Below, in pieces: positions 34,138-43,699 of a DNA stretch of 64,000 bases (positions are counted from its first letter, which is position 1; every line of letters begins with the position of its first letter). The notes under the pieces are model-generated. The model was not told where the DNA came from. It saw only the letters and a list, made by a program, of their open reading frames with translations, and made no database searches. The DNA lies in NCBI GenBank assembly GCA_031772625.1, contig CM062813.1:764150720-764214719 (forward strand), in the 5' to 3' direction. Source of the DNA: Pinus tabuliformis. Its lineage: Eukaryota > Streptophyta > Pinopsida > Pinales > Pinaceae. Position numbers and translations under genes: made by a program.

Positions 34138-34924
34138 CTTAAGAAACCAGTTTGCCAGATCGCAGAGGAAGAAGGCCCACAGATTTGGGACATGCTCTTG
34201 ATGGAGCTTGCTCTAAGGAAGCTGCAGGGGCAGGTGTAGTCCTTGTGTCCCCCACATAGGAATGCATTCATTTATCTTTCAAATAACTTTTCAAGTCACA
34301 AATAACATAGCAGAGTACGAAGCCTTGATATTGGGCTTAAACGTTGCTAAAGAAATGGACATCGAAGGTCTGAAAGTGTTTGGAGACGCAAACCTTATCA
34401 TTCGGCAGGTCAACAAAACTTTCCAATCAAAGCATCCAAGGCTGAAAGCAAACAGAGATGAGGTATGGAAGCTTAAGGACTCTTTTAATATTTTCAGCAT
34501 TTCTTACATCCCAAGAATGAAGAACCAGCTCGTTGATTCCCTTGTTGTGTCTGCTAACACGTTTATTCCTCCTTTGCCTCCTAAATTGACTTATGAAGTT
34601 CAAGTGAAATATAGACCATCTCTGCCTGACAATGTCAAATACTGGAAATTTTTTGAAGGCGATGATGAAATTAATAGGTTTTTACAAGTCGTTGATGAAT
34701 TTTCTAAAATTCACATCGACCAAGAAAAAGAAACCATGGAAGAATGCAACCAATCCAAGCTAAAGGTTGATATTGGTCATGAAAGCATTGTCCAGCTACC
34801 TATTAACTATATACCCAAAGGATTGGTGCCCCTAGAGAAGTTGTTTGATCATAATGATGTACCTTATAAGCCTGCCAAAAAGGAAAACGAGTATGTTGTT
34901 CATAAACATAACATAGGGAGTCTA
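34138..34924 (+). pseudogene. Element C extra RNase H and linker, cut by the chromovirus
   Basis: DGACSKEAAGAGVVLVSPT begins near 34200, VTNNIAEYEALILGLNVAKE lies near 34295-34350 and FGDANLIIRQV near 34380, giving the Asp-Glu-Asp set of an RNase H fold. It lies upstream of the RT, as in element E. Single-base losses near 34197 and 34285 and a TAG at 34257 (expected Gln) break it. From 34262 the frame is open for 221 codons through a linker (KLTYEVQVKYRPSLPDNVKYW) and stops only because the chromovirus LTR supplies TGA. The coding sequence resumes at 40809. Confidence 0.78.
34920..34924. other. Target-site duplication of the chromovirus (GTCTA; partner 40809-40813)
   Basis: GTCTA immediately precedes TGATCC of the left LTR and recurs immediately after GGATCA of the right LTR. 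Removing the insertion and one copy restores a continuous element C reading frame across the site, confirming the boundaries. Confidence 0.93.
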
Positions 34925-35555
34925 TGATCCGGATTTAAACAGGAACGCAACAAATTACAGAGATAACCATATACACAAAGATGCAGTGGAAATAATACTT
35001 CATTTCATTAATGGAAAATACTGAAATATGCTTACAAACAGAAATGGAAATAAACTAGCTAGGGCGATGGTAGCTTATCTCTGAGAAGAGATGTGATGGC
35101 TACATGCCTCTGAACTGTGTTACAATGAGGCTCGAAGGCCTATTTATTGTTGAGAAACAATGGAAAAACCCTTAACATTCCAAAACCTAACCCTAGGAGA
35201 TGAACCGCCAAACTGTGGGCCCCGTTTGGGGGTAAGTTGGTACATCAACTTCCCGAGGTCGTAACTTTGGCATATGATCTCCGTTTGACGCGTACAATAG
35301 CTCATTAGAAAGATCTATCCGAGCACTATCATTGTTGGAACGGGCAACACCAGTCCATTCCATGGACTCGTGTTGCCCCCGGATTCCCCAAAAAACGTCG
35401 TTTAGGGCCTCAAAACGGCTCCGGAAGTTCGGGACCCGAAAAACTGCTAAAAATAGTAAGTTGTGCTACAATTAAGGAAACTGAAAATGCTGAGAAAGAC
35501 AATGGTGGGGGTCCAGGTGGACTTGGCAGGTGGCCACCAATATCCACCTAGATCA
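34925..35555 (-). repeat. Chromovirus 3' LTR
   Basis: 631 bp. It differs from 40178-40808 at about 34987, 35256, 35333, 35431 and 35551, mostly transitions. It contains a 37-bp hairpin at 35342-35378 not found in the related array LTRs. Confidence 0.93.
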
Positions 35556-35570
35556 TTCCTCCCCCCTTAG
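35556..35570 (-). other. Chromovirus polypurine tract
   Basis: On the - strand it reads AAGGGGGGAGGAA directly before the LTR start TGATC. It primes second-strand synthesis. The same tract precedes every array LTR. Confidence 0.85.
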
Positions 35571-36889
35571 TAAGCAATGGTCCCCATTGCGTTGAGCTCC
35601 TCCATGAGATGAGGAAACTTCTGCTGAACTTGTTCCCTGGTGAGCCACTTGCCCTGCTGAAGGAATTGGCCCGCTTTGACAACTCGATACAGTTGGATAT
35701 TCTGTTGGCGAGTGTTCTTGATCTGTGCGTCCATGATCCGATCAGTTGCAGCTTGTTCCATGCAATCTGGATTTAATTATGTGGGTTTGAGTTGTTCTGC
35801 AATGTCGGATGTGCCTAGCAATGGTGGAAAGTATGGCCGTAGGCGGTCCACATTGAACACTGGGTGCAGGCCAAGGAATGGGGGAATGCTGAGCTCAAAT
35901 GCATTGTCTCCCATAGCCTTAGTAATGGTGTAAGGACCATATCGGAGTGGTCTCAATTTCCGATAGGCTCCAGTAAGGCGTTCCTTTTGCAAATGCAACC
36001 AGACTTTGTCGCCCACCTGAAACTTGTGTGGCACCCGATGTTGATCATGTCGCTGCTTGTACTTGGCATTTGATTTCTCAAGAATGTAATGGACCTGCTG
36101 GCGAATATGTTGGATGCGCTCAATGAAGTTGGTGGCCTTCTCTGTTTCGGACTGGACATGAGCTGAATTCATGTGAGTAGTTGCAAATGGCATGGCCACA
36201 TCAATGGGGCATAGTGGCTGGAATCCCAAACCCACCTGAAAAGGGCTATGGCCAGTGGAGCTGTGAAGAGCTCGGTTGTAGCTGTGCTGAACGTAGGGGA
36301 GGCTCTCGTCCCATGTGTGTGGATGCTTTGAGTTATACATGCGCAGAATGTGCACAATCATCCTATTGACAGCCTCTGTCTGGCCATCAGTTTGAGGATG
36401 GAAGGCTGTGGACTTCGTGAGTTTGGTGTCCAGCATTGACCAGAGACTGGACCAAAAGGTGCTGAGAAACCGACTGTCCCGATCTGAGATGATAGACTGT
36501 GGGATCCCAAAGTGCACCCACACTCGTTCAAAGAAGAGTTTAGCAGTGGCTTCTGTTGTGATATTCTTCTTGCATGCCATCATAATGGCCATCTTTGAGA
36601 ACCTGTCGACGACCACATAAACACAGTCATTTCCATGCTTAGTGGAAGGAAGGCCTGACATGTAATCCATGGAGATGGATTCCCAAGGTCGACTAGGGGT
36701 AGGCAACGGGGTATAGAGGCCTTGCTTCTTAATGGTCGGTTTGGCAATGGCACAGGCAGTACATGATCGGATGTACTTCCCAACATCCTGTCGAAGATTC
36801 GGCCAATAGAAATAGTTTTGCAGTACTGCCACTGTTTTCTCGACCCCGAAATGCCCAGCAGCCCGACTGTAGTGTGCTTCCCAAATCAT
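35567..36889 (-). pseudogene. Chromovirus integrase with GPY segment and chromodomain-like tail
   Basis: This is the downstream part of the polyprotein, in the same frame as 36968-40099 but behind a TAG at 36968-36970; 26 further codons precede the first Met at 36889. In the 370-codon stretch from that Met, the zinc-binding set is H6, H13, C43, C46. The catalytic triad is D75, D136, E172, with the canonical 35-residue D-E spacing. The GPY motif is at 318-320. A TAA at 35777-35779 then separates a 64-codon tail (35761-35567) containing QLYRVVKAG...GKWL, a plausible diverged chromodomain core. The integrase inserts cDNA; the chromodomain is thought to guide it to heterochromatin. Confidence 0.9.
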
Positions 36890-36967
36890 CTTGGCACGCT
36901 CGCTTGAAGGAACACAAAGGTGACCGAGGTGGCATAATAGGGCATCCTGGAGGTGAAAATCTGCAAC

Positions 36968-39900
36968 CTACCGACCCTCCAAGAGTGTCTGGTATGTGTG
37001 GCCGAATTCTGGGTCACTTTTGTAGAGAAGTGGCCAATCAGAAGTCTCGTGCCCGCAAGAGTTGAGCACGGTGGTTAGCGCCATGATCGGTGGTCGGCTG
37101 AGGCAATCTGCAACATTATTGGTGCTGCCCTTTTTATACTTGATATTCAAGTGAAACTGTTGCAGGTATGTAGACCACTTCTGATGGCGATCATTCTGCA
37201 ATTTCCCTTGGGTCTGTATGAACTGCAGAGGTCGGTGGTCTGTGTGGATGACCGTTTCCTTCCCCAAAATGTAATGCTTCCATTGTCGGCAGGCCTGTAC
37301 AATGGAATACATCTCTTTATCATAAGTGGGGTACTTTCGGACTGTGTCTGAAAGTGTTTCACTGTGATATGCCACTGGATGTCCATGTTGAGTAAGGACT
37401 GCCCCAATAGCATAGTCAGAGGCATCTGTCTCGACCTCAAATGGTTGTTGTAAATCTGGTAACGCGAGCACTGGTGTCGTGCATAGGCGATCCTTCAACT
37501 CCCTGAATGCCTTCTGTTGAGATTCAGACCAAAAGAATTTTGCTTTCGCCCTGCCCTTGGTGACTTGACTCAAGGGCCAAGAAATATGAGAAAATCCCAA
37601 CACAAACCTGCGGTAGAAGTTGGCAAGACCTAGAAAGCTGCGGAGCTCTGTTAGAGTGGTTGGAGAGGGCCAATCCCGAATGACTTGGACCTTGGCTGGA
37701 TCGACATGCACCCCCTGTTCATCAATGATGTATCCCAGATACTGAACCTCGGTCATGCCAAAAGTGCATTTCTCCAAATTTGCACATAGCTTGTGTTGCC
37801 GCAGTGTTTGGAGAACCTGTCGGATGTGGTGGAGGTGCTCTTCCCAACTCTGGTTGAAGATCAGAATGTCATCCAAGTATACTACTACAAAGGAGTTGGT
37901 GAATGGCCGCAAGATGTCATCCATTAGCCTCATAAAGGTTGCAGGAGCATTCGTCAATCCGAAAGGCATGACCAACCATTCGAAGAGGCCCTCCTTGGAT
38001 TTGAAGGCAGTCTTCCACACATCTGAGGGTTCAATTGGTACCTGGTGATATCCTGACTTCAGATCGATCTTGCTGAAATATTTCGCCCCCTTTAGTTGGT
38101 CTAGGAGGTCATCAATCCGCAGGATCGGGTACCTATTACGGACAGTGATCTTGTTCAGAGCCTGATAGTCAATACAGAGTCTCCACGTCCCATCCTTCTT
38201 CTGTACCAACACTATCGGGCTCCCACACGGCGAAGAACTCGGACGGATGTGACCTTTCTGCAGGAGCTCCTGAATCTGCCTCTTGATTTCATTGTTCTCC
38301 AGAACGGAGCGCCGGTAAATTGGTCCATTGGGTAGCGGCACACCTGGGGTCAGATCGATGGAGTGCTTGACTTGACAGTGCAGAGGAATCCCTGCCGGGG
38401 AGGTGAAGATGTCTTCATACTCCTCCAAAATCTTGTCCATCTGTAGCTGTCGTGCAGAGGGACCCCGTTTGGAGGCCGCGGCCACTGTCTTCTTCTTCCC
38501 TTGGCGTATCATCAGGAAAACAAATTTCCTGGTTTTGGAAATGATCTTACTGCGTTGTTTTGCAGTAATCAAAGAGATGGTGGCAGGTGGTGCTACCTCT
38601 GGTATCCTGAACAACTTATTTCCCAATGTAATAATAACAGCACGGGGCCTTGATTCATACACAGCATGTCGCTTCCACAAGTATGGTTGTCCTAGTAATA
38701 CATCACAAAATTCAAGGGGAGCAATGTCACACAATACCTCATCCGTGAAGGGCTTGATGTTGTATGGAAGGCGACACTGCTGGCTTACGCGAAGATCTCG
38801 CCCTTGGTGAAGCCACCCAATGGTGTATGGTTGTGGATGTGTTGTGGTCGGTAAGCCCAACCGCTTCACGACCTCTGCCGAAATGAGGTTCTTTTGACTC
38901 CCACTATCAACAATGAACTGTATCGGGGAGCCCTTTACCCACATCTGGGAGTGGAAGAGACGCTCCTCCTCCTCTGGATGTTCGGGTTCATTTTTCTGGA
39001 TCTTTGCAGTAGCAACAGTGGCGCTGGGATCCGCATCAATGATCTGCTTCCCTTTTTCATACCCCTTATCGGGTTCTGACTCAGAGTCGGAACATGCATC
39101 TGATTCTGAAACCTTTAGCTTAGCCACCAATGACTGCTTGGCCTGACACTCACTTGTGTTGTGAGTGGAGCTCTTATGGAACTCGCACCATTTTCTAGTG
39201 TCCTTTCTCGGCTTCGCGGCATTGCTCTTTGCTTGCAGCTTCGACTGGTTGTCTTGGGCTGTCCCACCTTGGCTTTGTCCTTTGTTCTGTGGTTTAGGGG
39301 CACCTTTCCCCTGCTTTGGATTCGCAGATCCAAAGTCTCGCTTCTTTTGTTTAAACTTCTGCTCGACCTTGACGGCATACCGGTATGCTGCACCGAGCGA
39401 GGGGATGTTTAGGAACTGTATTTCTTCCTGGATGTACTTGTGCAGGCAGCCACGGTATTTGAGTATCAAATGTTGCTCTGAATCCTTGATACCCAACTTT
39501 GTGCGAAGGGTATGGAAAAGATTGGTGAACTCCGGCACGTCTTGGTCCCTCCCCTGCCGCAGCGTGGTCCACTTTATGTATTCATCCTCATAGCTTCCGA
39601 CAGGGTAGTACTGCTCCTTGATGGCATCCCAGAACGAATCCCAAGTGGGTGCGGCTGAAAATAGTGAGCCAGTACTTTCATCCTTCTGCTCACAGTAGGT
39701 TTCCCACCAGTCCTTGACGTGGGGGGCTGCTTTGAGAAGAGCAAAAACAATCTTTTCCCGACTCGAAAATTCATGAACAGAAAAATAACCCTCTAGCAGA
39801 TTTAACCATTTATCTACGACATCGGCATCTATCTGACCCTCGAATATGGGGATTTCAAAATTAACTTGTACCTTAAAGGGTGTGGCGTTTCCAGAGGAGC

Positions 39901-40099
39901 TGCTGGAAGCCGATGCGCCGCTTCTGGGTAGTCGCTGAAGGATCTGCGCAAAGCTGTCCATCATCGCGTTCCGTTGTCGCTCGAGCGCTTCTTCGAGCAA
40001 GATTTTGATGGGATCTCCTGCCCCCTCGTCTTTCTTCGTCCGCCATGGGAGGCCGTCGGGATTTGCGAGGCTGGTCTTGCAAAGGTTCAACCAGTTCAA
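36968..40099 (-). pseudogene. Chromovirus gag-protease-RT-RNase H polyprotein
   Basis: 1043 codons open from a Met at 40099 to a TAG at 36968. Gag covers about residues 75-255. A zinc knuckle C305-x2-H308-x4-H313-x4-C318 follows. The protease DSG is at 398-400. RT spans about 590-770 with [20 protein letters not shown] and YLDD at 741-744. RNase H shows D892, E929 and D954. The first 20 or so residues are out of the ancestral frame: related units begin MSPTRSGYK... at the equivalent of 40136 and enter this frame only without the 2-bp deletion near 40033-40038. The TAG at the end falls where relatives probably have Gln. All catalytic residues are present. Confidence 0.92.
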
Positions 40100-40136
40100 G
40101 CCCTAAATCCTTATATCCCGACCTTGTTGGGGACAT
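40037..40136 (-). pseudogene. Chromovirus gag leader, frameshifted
   Basis: The Met at 40136 starts [19 protein letters not shown], matching the array gag starts. After MADE two bases are missing compared with the array units (gaagaaagacgag against gaaaagaaagacgag), so translation from this Met ends after 87 codons in the wrong frame. The main polyprotein has lost its natural start. Confidence 0.8.
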
Positions 40137-40161
40137 GCAAAGAAAAACAGAGAAAAAGTAG

Positions 40162-40177
40162 ACCGCTCTGATACCAC
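40162..40177 (-). other. Chromovirus primer-binding site
   Basis: On the - strand, TGGTATCAGAGCGGTC follows the 5' LTR after one G. It is the standard complement to the 3' end of plant initiator tRNA-Met used by many chromoviruses. Confidence 0.92.
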
Positions 40178-40808
40178 TGATCCGGATTTAAACAGGAACG
40201 CAACAAATTACAGAGATAACCATATACACAAAGATGCAGCGGAAATAATACTTCATTTCATTAATGGAAAATACTGAAATATGCTTACAAACAGAAATGG
40301 AAATAAACTAGCTAGGGCGATGGTAGCTTATCTCTGAGAAGAGATGTGATGGCTACATGCCTCTGAACTGTGTTACAATGAGGCTCGAAGGCCTATTTAT
40401 TGTTGAGAAACAATGGAAAAACCCTTAACATTCCAAAACCTAACCCTAGGAGATGAACCGCCAAACTGTGGGCCCCGTTTGGGGGTAAGTTGGTACATCA
40501 ACTTCCCGGGGTCGTAACTTTGGCATATGATCTCCGTTTGACGCGTACAATAGCTCATTAGAAAGATCTATCCGAGCACTATCATTTTTGGAACGGGCAA
40601 CACCAGTCCATTCCATGGACTCGTGTTGCCCCCGGATTCCCCAAAAAACGTCGTTTAGGGCCTCAAAACGGCTCCGGAAGTTCAGGACCCGAAAAACTGC
40701 TAAAAATAGTAAGTTGTGCTACAATTAAGGAAACTGAAAATGCTGAGAAAGACAATGGTGGGGGTCCAGGTGGACTTGGCAGGTGGCCACCAATATCCAC
40801 CTGGATCA
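40178..40808 (-). repeat. Chromovirus 5' LTR
   Basis: 631 bp, TGATCC...GGATCA, nearly identical to 34925-35555. The 37-bp hairpin lies at 40595-40631. Confidence 0.93.
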
Positions 40809-40813
40809 GTCTA

Positions 40814-42290
40814 GCCCATCCAAAATACATAAATCTATCCACTCACTTGTCTTCTGCCCAGAGTTCTAAGTATTTCACCTTGATGAAACAATTTGCTGAT
40901 ATTTTTGCTTGGGAATACAGTTATCTTAAGACCTATGACACCAACATCATTTAGCATAAAATTCCGCTAGAGAAGAACACCATCCCTTTTAAGCAGAAAT
41001 TAAGACCTATCATCCCTCTCTTATTGCCTTTGATTGAGAAAGAAATCAAGTTGTTGGATGCCAAGATCATAGTTCCCCTAAGGTATTCAAAGTGGATAGC
41101 TAACCTTGTGGTAGTAAGAAAGAAGAATGGAGAAATCATGCTTTGTGTTGCCTAAGATGGAACACTTGCTGCAAAAAGTTTCAGGGGCTAGAGTCATGTC
41201 TTTTTTAGATGGATTTTCAGGTTACAATTAGATTGTTGTACATCCAAAAGATCAGGAAAAGACCGCCTTCACTACTCCTTGGGGCACTTTCATGTACTCC
41301 AAGATGCCTTTTGGATTGATGAACGTAGGGGCTACTTTTCAGAGGGCCATGGACATAGCCTTTGTGGGAGAGAAGGACAAATTTGTCCTTATTTACCTTG
41401 ATGACATAACAGCCTTCTCCAGCACTCACAAGGACCATTTGCAGCGTTTGAAGAAGGTGTTACTAAAGTGTAGACAGTTCGGAATTTCTGTGAACCCAAA
41501 GAAGTCATAGTTTGCTCTAGAAGAAGGCAAACTTCTGGGGCATATTGTTTCTGTTGAAGGTGTGAAGATTGATCCAGCAAGAGTTGAAGAAATTCAAACA
41601 TTGTCCATCCCAAGGTCAAAAAGGGACATTCAATTCTTCCTGGGTAAGATTAACTTTGTAAGGAGGTTCATTCCAAACTTTGAAGAACTAGTGAAGCACA
41701 TCACTTCCATGCTGAAGAAAGGATCAAAAATAAAATGGAAAGATGCTGCAAGAAGCTCTTTTGAAGCCATCAAACAAGTTATCATGGAAGCTCCCACTCT
41801 AATCAACCCAGATTACACCAAGGATTTTTATATCCTCTCTTTTGCCTCTTACGATACACTTGCAGCAGTTCTATTGCAGAAAAATGATGGTGGTGTAGAG
41901 CACCCTGTGGCCTTTTTCAGCAAAACTCTGAGGGATGTTGAACTAAGGTATGACCTTATTGAAAAACAAGCTTATGCTCTCATAAAATATTTAAAGGCAT
42001 TCAAAATTTATATCCTGCATTCCAAAGTGATTGCATATGTACCTTCGGCCTCAGTAAAAGATGTTCTAACTCAGCCAGATATTGATGGAAAGAGAGCTAA
42101 ATGGATTGCAAAATTCATATAGTTCAACATAGAGGTGAAGCCCACCAAGCTTGTCAAAGGCCAGGGCTTGGCTAAACTTATGGCTGAGGAAAATTGCAGT
42201 TTGTTAGACATCAATTGCATGGGTTCAAATTCAGGTGATGAGCAGGCAGAGGTAGCAGCAGAAGAGCAAGAGCAGAATTAGCCTTTGGCT
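40814..42290 (+). pseudogene. Element C reverse transcriptase and RNase H
   Basis: The element C frame resumes after GTCTA with KQFADIFAWEY and HKIPLEKNT, the linker into RT. A deletion of roughly 50 bp at about 41148 removes the segment just after LCV and shifts the frame. RT then shows SFLDGFSGYN (TAG at 41229, expected Gln), MPFGLMNVGATFQRAMD and YLDD at 41394-41405, followed by KLLGHIVS and FLGKINFVRRFIPNF. RNase H follows at 41740-42120 (FYILSFASYDTLAAVLLQ...FFSKTLRD..LRYD..EKQAYAL); its first catalytic Asp looks replaced (SFAS), as is usual in Tat elements that carry the extra RNase H. Further stops occur at 40952 and 42120. Confidence 0.82.
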
Positions 42291-43560
42291 AAAAATCTAG
42301 CCACCTGTGAATCGTATTCTAGTATAGTTCATTTTTTACTGAAGCTAGAAGTCCCTCCAGGGCTTAGCTCGAGTCAAGCCCAGGCCATTAAGCTCAAGTC
42401 AGCCAAATTCAGCATTAATGAAAACCTGCTTTGTTAGAGAGACCAATCAGGAATCCTCTTGAGGTGCCTATATAAAGGACAATCTATGGAAGTCATGCAC
42501 CAGTTCCATTCTAGCATCTATGGAGGGCATCATTATTGGAAAACTACATCCCACAAGATATTGAGAGCTAGGTATTATTGGCCTACTCTATTCTCTGATG
42601 TGTGTTCTTTTGTGAGGTCTTGTGACCAATGTCAGAGGTTTGCAGGAAGACAACAACTAAAATCTCTGCCCTTGAAGCCAGTGCATGTCAACGGTCCCTT
42701 CCAGTAGTGGGGCTTGGACTTTATAGGTGAGATCAACTCACATTCTAGTGGCCATCACAAATGGATCTTGGTAGCCACTAATAATTCTAATCATCAAGTT
42801 ACCATAAAGTTCTTGAATGAGAATATTTTCACTAGATTTGGTTGCCCAACCAAACTTGTCACTGATAATGCAGCAGCTTTCAAGGCAGAAGAATTTGTGG
42901 ACATGTGTGAATCCATGGGCATTCAATTGGTGCATTCTACCTCATATTATCCTCAAGGCAATGGCATTGCAGAATCATCTAACAAGAGTCTTGTAAGGAT
43001 AATCAAAAAACTGCTGGAGGACAACAAAAAGAGCTGGGATTCCAAGTTGAAGTTTGCACCGTGGGCTGACAAAGTTACCAACAAGAAGTCCATAGGAAAT
43101 TCTCCATTTAAGCTAGTTTATGGTGCTGATGTTGTTTTTCCTATCCAGCTGATTCTCCTTGTGGCCAAATTCTTGCAATAAGAATAGGATGAAGAGAATG
43201 ACATGATAAGGAGAATGAATAACCTGGTTGAATTATAGTAGATCAAAGAGCAACTGGTTGAGAATTCAAGAATTCATTAGAAGAAGATCAAAGAAACCTT
43301 TGATAGGAAGGCAAAAGTGGACAATTTCCAAGTTGGTCACTAGGTTCTCAAATGGGATGCATTAAAGGAAAAGAAAGGTAATCATGGTAAGTTTGACTCC
43401 TATGGACAGGTCTGTTTGTCATCGCTCAAATTTAGTAGAACAATACTGTTATTTTGCACAGTCTAGAAGGAGAATTTTTTGGTGGCCCAGTCAATGGGCG
43501 GTTCTTGAAACTTTATTTCATTTAAGGCTTCAAAGCCTTGATATTGTAAATATGTTTTTC
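42291..43560 (+). pseudogene. Element C integrase
   Basis: The zinc-binding part is HQFHSSIYGGHHYWK...CSFVRSCDQCQ near 42495-42640. The core starts WGLDFIGE at about 42710, preceded by a TAG at 42705 (expected Gln). A loss of about 13 codons follows ATNN. TDNAAAFK and GNGIAESSNKS supply the second Asp and the Glu. After 43181 the C-terminal part has many stops (QVGH, LKWDALKEKKGNHGKFDSY), again mostly TAG at likely Gln. The protein would insert element cDNA. About 140 bp of non-coding sequence with a weak purine run (agaaggag, 43689-43696) separate it from the LTR. Confidence 0.82.
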
Positions 43561-43699
43561 AGTTTTTATTTTCTATGAAAAATAAACTCATGCCCAATGG
43601 AACACTAGAAGATAGACTTGATTTTGGTTTTACAGGAAAGGCATTGGTCTGTGGTTCTTTAAACCTCACAAGGAGGCTTTCATCCCCAGAAGGAGCCAG

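Larger units (their letters stand above)
34925..40808 (-). mobile_element. Young, nearly intact Ty3/gypsy chromovirus
   Basis: The element is 5884 bp, with two 631-bp LTRs of identical length and 5 mismatches (about 0.8%), TGATCC/GGATCA ends, and GTCTA duplicated at 34920-34924 and 40809-40813. Reading leftward on the - strand: 5' LTR, primer site, gag, zinc knuckle, protease, RT, RNase H, integrase with GPY segment, chromodomain-like tail, polypurine tract, 3' LTR. It is the autonomous relative of the array family. A 2-bp leader deletion and two in-frame stops suggest this copy is not itself active. Confidence 0.93.

Noticed and set aside
38403..39593. Several + strand frames of 60-142 codons across the chromovirus
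   Set aside because: They are antisense shadows of the 1043-codon gag-pol frame, which has all expected motifs.
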